From an uncultured Oscillospiraceae bacterium (GTDB lineage Bacteria; Bacillota; Clostridia; Oscillospirales; Oscillospiraceae), in assembly GCA_944385405.1 (NCBI GenBank), contig CALWXB010000004.1, positions 20,601 to 84,600 on the forward strand: a stretch of 64,000 bases of DNA, written 5' to 3'. Under the pieces are notes generated by a model. The model had not been told where the DNA came from and ran no database searches. It saw nothing but the letters and a program-made list of their open reading frames with translations. How positions within the stretch are numbered: position 1 is the first letter of the stretch; each line of letters opens with the position of its first letter. This document shows, in pieces, positions 39,289 through 48,644 of the stretch. A program made the translations under genes and the position numbers.

Positions 39289-40574
39289 GTCCTGCTCTGT
39301 TCATGTTCCTGGCCTTTGTGGTCTGTATCTTTCTGGGCCTGCCCATCGCCGTCTGCCTGGGCATGGGATCCATCGTGACGATCCTCATCTTCCCGGACCT
39401 CATTCCCGGTGATTTTATCATCAATACGTTCTTCTCCGCCACAGACTCTTTCCCGCTGCTGGCTGTTCCCTTCTTCGTGTTGGCCGGTGAGATCATGCTC
39501 AAGGGCGGTATCTCCAGCCGGCTGGTCAAAATGGGTCTGACGCTTTTCGGACACCTGCGGGCATCCCTGGCCACGGTGAACGTGCTGGCCAGCATGCTCT
39601 TCGCCGCGCTGTCCGGCTCCGGCGCCGCCACCGTGGCGGCCATCGGCGGCCTGATGGTCCCGGAGATGGACAAGGAAGACTATGACCCGGCCTTCTCCGC
39701 TTCCCTGAGCGCCTGTGCCGGAGCCATGGGCCCCATCATCCCTCCCAGCATCACCTTCGTCATCTACGGCGTGACCAACAACATCTCCGTGGCCTCCCTG
39801 CTGATCGCCGCGGTGATCCCCGGCATTCTGATGGGCCTTTCCCTGATCCTCTACTCGTACGTCCTCTGCAGGAAGAAAGGCTTTGGCCGGCAGCATCCCA
39901 AGGCCTCTGCCAAGGAGCGGATCGACGCGGCGAAGGACGCCTTCTGGGCACTGCTGGCCCCGCTCATCATTCTGGGCGGCATCTACGGCGGTATCTTCAC
40001 TCCTACTGAGGCGGCAGTGGTAGCATCCGTGTATGGGCTGTTCGTGGGCGTCTTTATCTATCGGGGCATCCGTTCGGTGAAGGATTTCCTGACGATCTGC
40101 GCCAAAACCCTGGACACCACCTCCCTTTGTCTGATCCTGATGGGGGTGGCCACGCTGTTCGGGCGGATCCTGACGCTGGAGCAGATCCCGGTGACGCTGG
40201 CCAAGATCGTGGGCCAGCTGACCACCAATCAGTATCTGGTGCTGTTTTTGGTCAACATCTTCATGCTGTTTGTGGGCATGTTCATGGAGAGCATCGCGGC
40301 AAACGTCATCCTCTCCCCCATCCTGCTCTCCATCCTTACGCCCCTGGGCGTGGATCCCATCCATTTCGGGATCATCCTGGGCGTCAATCTGGCCATCGGC
40401 CTCTGCACTCCTCCTGTGGGCCTGAATATGTTCGTCGCCGCCAAGGTGGGCAATGTGTCGGTGGGACGGATGGTACGTTATCTGGTCCCCATGATCTTGT
40501 GCCTGGTGGCGGTGCTGATGCTGACCACCTATATCCCGGCGCTTTCCCTGCTGCCGCTGCAGTTTGCGGGATAG
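39285..40574 (+). CDS. dctM: TRAP transporter large permease (DctM)
   Basis: 429 residues with about twelve helices. DctM signatures: FFVLAGEIMLKGGISSRLV, ALSGSGAATVAAIGGLMVPEM, GPIIPPSITFVIYG and GICTPPVGLNM-like repeats. Overlaps dctQ by 4 nt. Sodium-coupled uptake channel. Confidence 0.94.
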   Translation: MSPALFMFLAFVVCIFLGLPIAVCLGMGSIVTILIFPDLIPGDFIINTFFSATDSFPLLAVPFFVLAGEIMLKGGISSRLVKMGLTLFGHLRASLATVNVLASMLFAALSGSGAATVAAIGGLMVPEMDKEDYDPAFSASLSACAGAMGPIIPPSITFVIYGVTNNISVASLLIAAVIPGILMGLSLILYSYVLCRKKGFGRQHPKASAKERIDAAKDAFWALLAPLIILGGIYGGIFTPTEAAVVASVYGLFVGVFIYRGIRSVKDFLTICAKTLDTTSLCLILMGVATLFGRILTLEQIPVTLAKIVGQLTTNQYLVLFLVNIFMLFVGMFMESIAANVILSPILLSILTPLGVDPIHFGIILGVNLAIGLCTPPVGLNMFVAAKVGNVSVGRMVRYLVPMILCLVAVLMLTTYIPALSLLPLQFAG

Positions 40575-40607
40575 CCCCTGTGCATCCAAACATGATAGGA
40601 GAGTACT

Positions 40608-41510
40608 ATGAAAATCACGGAACAGCTGGTGGAAGACGTCTCCTTTTACCTGATGACAAAAGCCTGCATCGAGCTTCCGGATGACGTGACCTGTGCCCTG
40701 CAGAGGGCGCTGGCCGCGGAGACCGATCCGATCGCCGTAAGTCAGCTGCATTCGATCCTGCAGAACGCCGAGATCGCCAAGCGCCGGCAAAAGCCCATCT
40801 GTCAGGATACCGGCATCCCCATGTTTTACGTGAATTACGGGATGAACTGCATGGCCCAGGGCGACCTGCGGGCCGCCATCACCCGCGGCACCGCGCGCGC
40901 TTCCGACCGCGTGCCCATGCGGCACAACGTGGTCCATCCCCTGACCCTGGAAAACCGCCGGAACAACACCGGCTGGGGCGTGCCCGTCATTTATTGGGAC
41001 GTGATCCCCGACAGCGACGTTCTGGAATTGACGGCGGTCCCGAAAGGCTTCGGCGCGGAAATGCGCTCTGCCCACAGCATCGTATACACCTCTGAAAACA
41101 TCAAAGACGCTGTCCGCCGCTGTGTGATGGATATGGTGGAGGACTCCATGGGAGAGCCCTGTCCGCCGGTGATCATCGGCGTGGGTGTGGGCGGTCTGAC
41201 CGACAGTGTCATGAACGTGGCCAAGCGCAGCATGTTCCGTTCTCCCGTGGGCACGCGCAATCCCGATCCCATGGTGGCCGCCATGGAGGAAGAGCTGCTT
41301 TCGGAGATCAACGCGCTGAACCTGGGACCCATGGGGCTGGGCGGAAACAGCTATGCGCTGGCCGTCAACATCGACGTGGTGGCCTCCCACGCCTCCACTG
41401 TGGCCATCGGTGTATCGCTCCAATGCTGGTGCTCCCGCTACTCCACCGCCCGCATCCACGGAGACGGCCGCGTGGAATTCCTGACGCATCCAAAGGAGGC
41501 CTCTACATGA
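40608..41510 (+). CDS. Class I fumarate hydratase/tartrate dehydratase, alpha subunit
   Basis: 300 residues. Fe-S hydro-lyase N-terminal domain with the cluster-ligand region KPICQDTGIPMFYVNYG and the GVGVGGLTDSVMNVAKRSMFR segment. Conserved Cys residues suit a labile 4Fe-4S cluster. With the beta subunit it hydrates fumarate or dehydrates malate, tartrate or a related 2-hydroxy acid. Overlaps the beta subunit gene (ATGA). Confidence 0.9.
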   Translation: MKITEQLVEDVSFYLMTKACIELPDDVTCALQRALAAETDPIAVSQLHSILQNAEIAKRRQKPICQDTGIPMFYVNYGMNCMAQGDLRAAITRGTARASDRVPMRHNVVHPLTLENRRNNTGWGVPVIYWDVIPDSDVLELTAVPKGFGAEMRSAHSIVYTSENIKDAVRRCVMDMVEDSMGEPCPPVIIGVGVGGLTDSVMNVAKRSMFRSPVGTRNPDPMVAAMEEELLSEINALNLGPMGLGGNSYALAVNIDVVASHASTVAIGVSLQCWCSRYSTARIHGDGRVEFLTHPKEAST

Positions 41511-42175
41511 GCAAAACCGTATATCTGGACCTGCCCGCCTCTGAAGCGCAGGTGCGGGCCTTGGAAATGGGTGACATCGTGTATCTCCGCGGCACCATCT
41601 TCACCAGCCGGGACAGAGCCTATGCCCGGGCTGTGGAGCTTTTGCAGCAGGGGCAGCCGCTGCCCGTGGACTATGCCCGCGGCGCCCTGTGGCACTGCGG
41701 TCCCATCATGTCCCAAAGCACAGACGGGACCTGGCGTCTGGAGGTGGCCGGCTCCACCACCAGCTCACGGTTTTCCGCCCGTGCCGCCTATCTGATCCGC
41801 GCTCTGAAGCAGCGGGTCACGCTGGGAAAGGGCACCATGAATCCGGAAGCGGTGGAGGCCATGAAAGAGGTGGGCGCGGTCTTTCTCTCCTCCACCGGAG
41901 GCTGCGCGGCCCTGTATGCCGAACAGATCCGCCGCGTGGTGGGCGTGACCTGGCCGGACCTTGAGATGTGCGACGCGGTGTGGGAATTTGAAACCGACTG
42001 CATGGGGCCCTTCATCGTCAACATCGACTCCCGGGGCAACAGCTTGTATGCGGAAAAGCGGAAGGAGATCCGGGACCGCATCCAGGCCTACTATGGAAAA
42101 ACCGGCATCGACGGCACGTACAACTACGCCTATCTTCCAAAACGCACACCTGGCAGAACAGCCTGCAGAGAATAA
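41507..42175 (+). CDS. Class I fumarate hydratase/tartrate dehydratase, beta subunit
   Basis: 222 residues. The C-terminal Fe-S hydro-lyase domain with the LEMGDIVYLRGTIFTSRDRAYAR and GGCAALYAEQI segments. Starts within the end of the alpha gene. Substrate choice between fumarate, tartrate and other 2-hydroxy acids cannot be settled by sequence alone. Confidence 0.88.
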   Translation: MSKTVYLDLPASEAQVRALEMGDIVYLRGTIFTSRDRAYARAVELLQQGQPLPVDYARGALWHCGPIMSQSTDGTWRLEVAGSTTSSRFSARAAYLIRALKQRVTLGKGTMNPEAVEAMKEVGAVFLSSTGGCAALYAEQIRRVVGVTWPDLEMCDAVWEFETDCMGPFIVNIDSRGNSLYAEKRKEIRDRIQAYYGKTGIDGTYNYAYLPKRTPGRTACRE

Positions 42176-42188
42176 GGGAGGTTTTTTG

Positions 42189-43349
42189 ATGGATCTGCAT
42201 CCTTTTTCCAACATCATGTCCCCCACCGACATCTGGTTCGGTCCGGGGAGCGCCGGACGCATCGCGGAGGCATGCCAGGAGCTGCACCTGGACCGGGTGC
42301 TCCTGGTGGCAGACCGCTATCTGGTCAGCAGCGGCAGCATCCGCGTCGTCACAGACAGGCTGGACCACGCGGGCATTACATATCACGTGCTCAGTGAATT
42401 CCACCCCAGTCCCGCGGTCTCCGAAGTGGAAGCCGCCTGCGATGTCATGCGCGACCATCAGCTGCAGGGCGTCATCGGCTTTGGCGGCGGCAGCTCTCTG
42501 GACGTGGCCAAAGCAGTGGCCATGCTGCAGACCAACCCGCTGCCGGTGAACCAGTATGCGGGCATGTACAAAGTCCCCCGCAAAAGCGCACCTCTGATCC
42601 TCATTGCCACCACCGCCGGCACCGGAAGCGAGGTCTCCATCGGCAGTATCCTGAAAGACGACGTCACCCACGTCAAGCTGGGGATCCAGAGCAAGCACAT
42701 CCTGGCGGATATCTCCATCGCCGATCCGGAGCTGACGATCTCCATGCCGCCTGCTCTGACCGCTTACACCGGCATGGACGCATTGACCCACGGCATCGAG
42801 GGATATGTCTCCCGCTTCGGAAACGATGTGCTGCGGCTGCTGCAGCGGGAGGGCATCCGACTGATCTCCGGCAGTCTCCGCACCGCCGTGTTCAACGGCA
42901 AGGATATCCAGGCCCGCCAAAACGTCATGATGGGTTCCATGCTGGTGGGCTGGGCCATGGCCTCCAGCCGGCTGGGCGCCTGCCACGCCATGGCCTATCC
43001 CGTGGAGGCCAAGCACACTGCCGCCCACGGAGAGGTAAATGCCGCTCTGCTGCCTGCAGTCATGCGCTTCAACGCTTTGGGGGATCTGCCCCGCTTTCGT
43101 GAATTGGCAGAGCTGCTGGGCGAACCGGTGGAGGGGCTGAGCGACCGCCAGGCTGCCTTCCGGGGCGTGGAGGCGGTGGAGACCCTGTCTGCCGACATCG
43201 GCATCCAGCGGCTGGGCGCTCTGGGCGTCACAGAGGACGAGCTGCCGGAAATGGCGGACATCGCGGTGAACTACGAGCGGCTGATGGTGGCCAACCCCAG
43301 GAAGGTATCCTTTGAGGACGCCATGCAGATCTATCGGGACGCCATGTGA
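42189..43349 (+). CDS. Iron-containing alcohol dehydrogenase
   Basis: 386 residues; GGGAGG upstream of ATG 42189. Group III ADH with NAD-binding GGGSSLDVAKA, the LTAYTGMDALTHGIEGYVS metal-binding helix and HAMAYPVEAKHTAAHGEV. Members include 4-hydroxybutyrate, 1,3-propanediol and sulfoacetaldehyde dehydrogenases; substrate unknown. The neighbouring aldehyde dehydrogenase suggests an alcohol-aldehyde-acid couple. Confidence 0.92.
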   Translation: MDLHPFSNIMSPTDIWFGPGSAGRIAEACQELHLDRVLLVADRYLVSSGSIRVVTDRLDHAGITYHVLSEFHPSPAVSEVEAACDVMRDHQLQGVIGFGGGSSLDVAKAVAMLQTNPLPVNQYAGMYKVPRKSAPLILIATTAGTGSEVSIGSILKDDVTHVKLGIQSKHILADISIADPELTISMPPALTAYTGMDALTHGIEGYVSRFGNDVLRLLQREGIRLISGSLRTAVFNGKDIQARQNVMMGSMLVGWAMASSRLGACHAMAYPVEAKHTAAHGEVNAALLPAVMRFNALGDLPRFRELAELLGEPVEGLSDRQAAFRGVEAVETLSADIGIQRLGALGVTEDELPEMADIAVNYERLMVANPRKVSFEDAMQIYRDAM

Positions 43350-43381
43350 CGTTCCGGCATTGACAAAGGAGGCTGCGTATC

Positions 43382-44821
43382 ATGAAAATGTTAATCGGCG
43401 GTCAGTGGCGGGACGCCTCTGACGGTGCCACACTGGATGTTTTGAACCCCGCCACCGGCGCGGTGATCGACACCGTGCCCTGCGCAACACAGAAGGATGT
43501 GGAGGAGGCCGTCACCCGTTCCATCCAGGGCCAGAAGGAATGGGCGGCCATGCCGCTGCACAAGCGCGCGGAGATCCTCCGCCGCTTCTGCGACCTGGTG
43601 GATGCACATCACGAGGAGCTGGCCCGCACCATGTCCCAGGAGATGGGCAAGCCCATCCGGGAGGCCCGGGGCGAGTTTGCCATCATCCGGCAGCTGTTCA
43701 ACGGGTTCATCGAAGTGGCGGATACCCACCTGGAGACGGCAAAGCCCGTCTCCGGCTTCCAGGCCGGAAAGGAGCGGGATTTCGAATGCACGATCCGGGA
43801 GCCCATCGGGACCGTGGTGTGCATCGTCCCCTTCAACGGTCCCACCTCCCTTTTCAGCCACAAGGCCGCGCCCGCTCTGGTAGCCGGAAACGCGGTCATT
43901 GCCAAAGCCCCCTCCGATGATCCGCTGACCCTGCTGAAGATCGGCGGGCTGCTGCTGGAGGCGGGCGTCCCCGGCGATGCGTTCCAGCTGCTCACCGGCC
44001 GGGGCTCTCAGTGCGGCGAATGGCTGTGCAGTGATCCCCGGATCGCCAAGGTGAGCTTCACCGGCAGTACGGAGACCGGTCTGCGCATCAATGAGCTCTG
44101 TGCCCGCCATCTGATCCGGACCACACTGGAGCTGGGCGGGAACGCCCCCCATGTGGTACTGGAGGACGCAGACGTGGACCTGGCCGTGGCGGAGGCCATC
44201 CAGAACCGCGCCGCTTACAGCAACGGCCAGATCTGCGCCACCTCCAAGCGCTTTTTGATCCACGCGTCCATCAAGGATGCCTTTACCGAAAAGCTCATCG
44301 CCGGCCTCTCCCGCATCCACCCCGGCGACCCTTCCCTGGAGGACACGGCCGTGGGGACCCTGATCAGCGAAAACGCCGCCCGCAAGGTGGAGGCGCAGGT
44401 GCAAAAGACCGTGGACCAGGGCGCACGGCTCATCTACGGCGGCGTTCGCAGCGGGGCATTTTTCCAGCCCGCGGTGCTGGACGGCGTCACCAGCGGCATG
44501 GACGTGGCGCACGACATGGAGATCTTCGGTCCCGTGTTCCCGCTGATGACGTTCGAGACGGATGAAGAGGCCATCCATCTGGCCAATGACACCCGGTATG
44601 GCCTGGGCGCCAGCGTGTTTACCCGGGACATGCGGAAAGCCTTCCACTTCATGCGTCAGCTCCAGGCGGGCATGGTGGTCATCAACGGCAACAGCTTCTA
44701 CCGCAGCATCCTGACGCCCTTTGGCGGCACCAAGATGAGCGGTCTGGGCCGGGAGGGTCTTTCCGTCACGCTGGACGAAGTGACCCAGGTCAAAACCATG
44801 GTGTTCAAAAATATCTTCTGA
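43382..44821 (+). CDS. NAD(P)-dependent aldehyde dehydrogenase
   Basis: 479 residues; ATG 43382. ALDH superfamily: the catalytic Glu in LELGGNAPH (about residue 252) and the catalytic Cys in NGQICATSKRF (about 286). Related to succinate-semialdehyde, lactaldehyde and sulfolactaldehyde dehydrogenases. Last gene of the TRAP operon; it converges with nifJ copy 2. Confidence 0.93.
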   Translation: MKMLIGGQWRDASDGATLDVLNPATGAVIDTVPCATQKDVEEAVTRSIQGQKEWAAMPLHKRAEILRRFCDLVDAHHEELARTMSQEMGKPIREARGEFAIIRQLFNGFIEVADTHLETAKPVSGFQAGKERDFECTIREPIGTVVCIVPFNGPTSLFSHKAAPALVAGNAVIAKAPSDDPLTLLKIGGLLLEAGVPGDAFQLLTGRGSQCGEWLCSDPRIAKVSFTGSTETGLRINELCARHLIRTTLELGGNAPHVVLEDADVDLAVAEAIQNRAAYSNGQICATSKRFLIHASIKDAFTEKLIAGLSRIHPGDPSLEDTAVGTLISENAARKVEAQVQKTVDQGARLIYGGVRSGAFFQPAVLDGVTSGMDVAHDMEIFGPVFPLMTFETDEEAIHLANDTRYGLGASVFTRDMRKAFHFMRQLQAGMVVINGNSFYRSILTPFGGTKMSGLGREGLSVTLDEVTQVKTMVFKNIF

Positions 44822-44847
44822 ATCCCCCTCTCCCCCCCTTTTTGAAA

Positions 44848-44888
44848 ACAGGCGGAGCGCCCGGCAGTTTGCCGGGCGCTCCGCCTGT
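44848..44888. terminator. Terminator between aldehyde dehydrogenase and nifJ copy 2
   Basis: A perfect 19-bp stem (44848-44866 with 44870-44888). On the minus strand it is followed by TTTTCAAAAA, so it is most convincing as the end of nifJ copy 2. Confidence 0.8.
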
Positions 44889-44906
44889 CAGGAGGTATGG
44901 TCTCAT

Positions 44907-47900
44907 TTATCCTTCCGCCAGCTTCCGGTAGCTCTCCCACCGCTCCCGGGCGTCCCGGGCGGCTTTTTCATAGAGCCGCTCCGCCTTCTCCGGGAAGGAC
45001 AGCTGCAGAGAGGCATAGCGGTTTTCCCCCAGCAGGAACTGGCGGAAATCGCCGGTGGGTTCCTTGGAATCCAGCTGGAAGGGATTCTTCCCCTCCGCCT
45101 TCCGGCGGGGATCATAGCGGTACAGATGCCAGTAGCCGCACGCCACGGCTTTCTTCTCCTCCAGCTGGCTCAATCCCATGCTGGCCTTCATGCCGTGCTC
45201 GATACAGGGGCAGTAGCAGATCACCAGGGAGGGTCCGGGATAAGCCTCCGCCTCCCGGATGGCCTTCAGGGTCTGGCCCGGATCGGCGCCCATGGCCACC
45301 TGGGCCACATACACGTAGCCGTAGCTCATGGCCATGAGGCCCAGATCCTTCTTTCTGACCTCCTTGCCGCCGGCGGAGAACTTGGCGATGGCGCCGGCTG
45401 CCGTGGCCTTGGAGGACTGTCCGCCTGTGTTGGAGTACACCTCGGTGTCCAGCACCAGCACATTGATGTCCCTGCCGGAGGCCAGCACGTGATCCAGGCC
45501 GCCGTAGCCGATGTCGTAGGCCCAGCCGTCGCCGCCGAAGGCCCAGACGCTTTTCTTGGTGAGATATTCCCGGTTCTGCCGGATGAACGCCGCTTCCGCG
45601 CTGCCGTCGTGCTCCAGCGCGGAGAGCAGCGCGTCGCTGACCTGACGGGAGACCGCCGCATCGTCGGCCTTGTCCAGGTACGCCCGGCAGGCCTCCGCCG
45701 CCGTTCCCCGCTCCGCCAGAGCCGCCGCCGCGGCCTTCAGCTGCCGCTTCACCGCGTCCTGACCCAGAAGATAGCCATAGGCATACTCGGCGTTGTCCTC
45801 AAAGAGGCTCATGGCCCAGGCGGGACCGTGTCCCCTGCAGTCCGTGCAGTAGGGGGAGGATGGGGTGGAGCCGCCGTAAGCAGAGGAGCAGCCGGAGGCG
45901 TTGGTGATGTACATCCGCTCCCCGAACAGCTGGGTCACCAGCTTGATGTACGGCGTCTCGCCGCAGCCGGCGCAGGCGCCGGAGAACTCGAAATAGGGCT
46001 TGGCGAACTGGGAGGCCTTCACATTCTTGTCGCTGACGGCGTCGGCCTTGATGGTGACGGTCTCCACCGCGTAGGTCCAGTTATCCGCCTCCGGCAGCTG
46101 GCTCTCCAGGGGGCGCATGGTCAGTGCCGTCTCCCTGGCCAGGCACACGTTGACGCAGCTGCCGCAGCCGGTACAGTCATAGGGAGAGACCTGCAGCCGG
46201 TAGGTGTACCTGCCGCCCATGCCCTTGGCCTCCACGGTGGCAAAGCTCGCAGGCTTTCCGGCCTCCTCGGCCTCATCCAGCAAAACAGGGCGGATGGCGG
46301 CGTGGGGACACACCAGGGCGCACTGGTTGCACTGGAGGCACCTGGCGGCGTCCCATTCCGGGACCTCCACGGCGGCGCCCCGCTTTTCATATTTGGAGGT
46401 ACCGGCGGGCCAGGTGCCGTCCTCCAGTCCGTACCGCACCACAGTGGACACGGGGATACCGTCGCCCTCCTGGCGGTTCATCACTGCCACCACGTCCCGG
46501 ATAAAGGCGGGGGCATTATCCTCCCGGGGTTCGTCCCGGGCATCCAGCCAGCTGTCCGGAACAGGTACCGCGCGCAGCTCCGTGAGTCCCCGGTCCACGG
46601 CGGCATTGTTGCGGTCCACCACCGCCTGGCCCTTCTTTTTATAATAGGTCTCGCGGATGGCCTCCTTCATCTCCGAGACCGCCTGATCCAGCGGGATCAC
46701 CTGGGTCAGAGAGAAAAAGGCGGCCTGCAGAATGGTGTTGGTGCGGCTGCCCAGCCCCAGCTCCCGGGCGATGCGGATGGCGTCAATGGTATAGAGCCGG
46801 GCATGCTTTTCCGCCAGCGCCCGCTTCATGGCGGCAGGAAGATGATCTTCCAGCTCCGCCGGGTCCCAGGGACAGTTCAGCAGGAAGGTCCCGCCCTCCT
46901 TGAGGTTCTTTACCAGATCATATTTGCGGACGTAGGAAGGGGTATGGCAGGCCACGAAGTCCGCGGCAGGGATGAGATACGGCGCACGAATGGGGGCCTT
47001 GCCGAGGCGCAGGTGGCTCTGGGTAAGCCCGCCGGACTTTTTGGAGTCGTAGACAAAATACGCCTGGCAATAGAGATCGGTGGCATGGCCGATGATCTTG
47101 ATGGAGTTCTTGTTGGCGCCCACGGTGCCGTCGGAGCCCATGCCCCAGAATTCAGCGCTGGTCTGTCCGGCAGGAGCCGTGTCGATCTCCACGACCGGCA
47201 GAGAGGTATGGGTGACATCGTCCACAATGCCGATGGTGAAGTCGTGCCGGGGCTCCTCCGCCTTCAGGTTCTCGAACACCGCCAGGATCTGGCCCGGGGT
47301 GGTATCCTTGGAGCTGAGGCCGTACCGGCCGCCCACGATATCCACCGCCAGACGCCGCTGCTGGCACACGGCACACACGTCCTGGTAGAGGGGCTCGCCC
47401 ATGGCGCCCGGCTCCTTGGTGCGGTCCAGCACCGCCAGCTTCCGGCAGGTACCCGGCAGGGCCTGAACAAAATGCTCTGCGGAGAATGGCCGGTACAGGT
47501 GGACGTTGATCAATCCCACCTTCTCCCCCCGGGCAGCAAGATAGTCCACCGTCTCCCGGGCAGTCTGGGCCGCAGACCCCATCAGCACCACCACCCGCTC
47601 TGCGTCCGGCGCGCCGTAGTAGTCAAAGGGATGATACGTACGGCCGGTGATGCGGCCCAGCTCCGCCATATAGTGCTCCACCGCCGCCGGAATGGCAGCC
47701 ACCTTTCCGTTGCAGGCCTCCCGGCACTGGAAAAAGATATCCGGATTCACCGTAGTGCCCCGGGTAGCGGGGTGCTCGGGATTCAGGGCGTGGGCCCGGA
47801 AGGCCCGGAGGGCATCCATGTCCAACAGCGGCCGCAGATCCTCGTAATCCAGCGCCTCGATCTTCTGCAGCTCGTGGGAGGTCCGGAAACCGTCGAAAAA

Positions 47901-48407
47901 GTGCAGGAAGGGCATCCGGCAGTGGATGGCGGCCAGGTGCGCCACGGCGCCCAGATCCATGACCTCCTGAGGCGAGGAGGACGCCAGCAGGGCAAAGCCC
48001 GTCTGCCGGACGCCCATGACGTCGGAGTGGTCTCCGAAGATGGAGAGGGCATGGGCCGACAGCGTCCGGGCGGAGACGTGGAACACCCCGGGCAGCATCT
48101 CCCCGGCAATCTTGTACATGTTGGGGATCATCAGCAGCAGGCCCTGGGAGGCGGTATAGGTGGTGGTCAGGGCCCCGGACTGGAGGGAACCATGCACCGT
48201 GCCGGCGGCACCGCCCTCAGACTGCATCTCCACCACCTGGACCGGCTGGCCGAACAGATTCTTCTTTCCGTTGGCCGCCCACTCGTCCACATACTCCGCC
48301 ATGGGCGAGGAGGGCGTGATGGGAAAGATCCCCGCCACCTCTGTGAACGCGTACGAGATGTACGCCGCCGCCTGGTTGCCGTCCATGATCTCGATCTTCG
48401 CTGCCAT
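44907..48407 (-). CDS. nifJ: Pyruvate:ferredoxin oxidoreductase family protein, copy 2
   Basis: 1166 residues. Same domain order as copy 1: EVAGIFPITPSSPMAEYVDEW, two 4Fe-4S motifs (CLQCNQCALVC, CTGCGSCVNVC; the Pro after the second is replaced by Leu) and GGDGWAYDIGYGG. I placed the start at ATG 48407, where GGGGGAG lies 8 nt upstream; the in-frame GTG 48416 overlaps the ribosome site. The gene is divergent from gntR and shares its operator. It may act on pyruvate or another 2-oxo acid made from the TRAP operon substrate. Confidence 0.94.
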   Translation of the reverse strand: MAAKIEIMDGNQAAAYISYAFTEVAGIFPITPSSPMAEYVDEWAANGKKNLFGQPVQVVEMQSEGGAAGTVHGSLQSGALTTTYTASQGLLLMIPNMYKIAGEMLPGVFHVSARTLSAHALSIFGDHSDVMGVRQTGFALLASSSPQEVMDLGAVAHLAAIHCRMPFLHFFDGFRTSHELQKIEALDYEDLRPLLDMDALRAFRAHALNPEHPATRGTTVNPDIFFQCREACNGKVAAIPAAVEHYMAELGRITGRTYHPFDYYGAPDAERVVVLMGSAAQTARETVDYLAARGEKVGLINVHLYRPFSAEHFVQALPGTCRKLAVLDRTKEPGAMGEPLYQDVCAVCQQRRLAVDIVGGRYGLSSKDTTPGQILAVFENLKAEEPRHDFTIGIVDDVTHTSLPVVEIDTAPAGQTSAEFWGMGSDGTVGANKNSIKIIGHATDLYCQAYFVYDSKKSGGLTQSHLRLGKAPIRAPYLIPAADFVACHTPSYVRKYDLVKNLKEGGTFLLNCPWDPAELEDHLPAAMKRALAEKHARLYTIDAIRIARELGLGSRTNTILQAAFFSLTQVIPLDQAVSEMKEAIRETYYKKKGQAVVDRNNAAVDRGLTELRAVPVPDSWLDARDEPREDNAPAFIRDVVAVMNRQEGDGIPVSTVVRYGLEDGTWPAGTSKYEKRGAAVEVPEWDAARCLQCNQCALVCPHAAIRPVLLDEAEEAGKPASFATVEAKGMGGRYTYRLQVSPYDCTGCGSCVNVCLARETALTMRPLESQLPEADNWTYAVETVTIKADAVSDKNVKASQFAKPYFEFSGACAGCGETPYIKLVTQLFGERMYITNASGCSSAYGGSTPSSPYCTDCRGHGPAWAMSLFEDNAEYAYGYLLGQDAVKRQLKAAAAALAERGTAAEACRAYLDKADDAAVSRQVSDALLSALEHDGSAEAAFIRQNREYLTKKSVWAFGGDGWAYDIGYGGLDHVLASGRDINVLVLDTEVYSNTGGQSSKATAAGAIAKFSAGGKEVRKKDLGLMAMSYGYVYVAQVAMGADPGQTLKAIREAEAYPGPSLVICYCPCIEHGMKASMGLSQLEEKKAVACGYWHLYRYDPRRKAEGKNPFQLDSKEPTGDFRQFLLGENRYASLQLSFPEKAERLYEKAARDARERWESYRKLAEG

Positions 48408-48453
48408 GATCGTCACTCCCCCTGACTGCCGCGGATCGGATCCGCGGCCTTAA

Positions 48454-48491
48454 ATTGTATACAATATATTTTAGTGTATGCAATTTGTCAA
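48454..48491 (-). promoter_or_regulatory. nifJ-2 promoter with overlapping GntR operator (site A)
   Basis: On the minus strand TTGACA (48486-48491), a 17-bp spacer and TATATT (48463-48468). The inverted repeat ATTGTATAC (48454-48462) ... GTATGCAAT (48476-48484) spans the -10 and spacer. Confidence 0.68.
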
Positions 48492-48578
48492 GGGTGCTGC
48501 GGAATTTCCAGAAGATCCGCCAAGCTCCGCCCGCGCTTCTTGTGAAAACCGCCGAGATGCTCCGGCGCAAAAAATGCG

Positions 48579-48630
48579 TTGACCGGAAAAGGCAGGATAT
48601 TGTATACTAAGGCATCAGATCTTATGCAAT
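48579..48630 (+). promoter_or_regulatory. gntR promoter with a second operator (site B)
   Basis: TTGACC (48579-48584), 18 bp, TATACT (48603-48608). The same half sites recur: ATTGTATAC (48599-48607) ... TATGCAAT (48623-48630), overlapping the -10 and start site. Two matching sites in front of the two divergent genes support auto- and cross-regulation by the GntR protein. Confidence 0.68.
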
Positions 48631-48644
48631 CGGAGGTGGTCCCC

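Noticed and set aside
45126-48425. Open frame of about 1,100 codons on the plus strand opposite nifJ copy 2
   Set aside because: Same reason; a compositional shadow of the NifJ coding strand.
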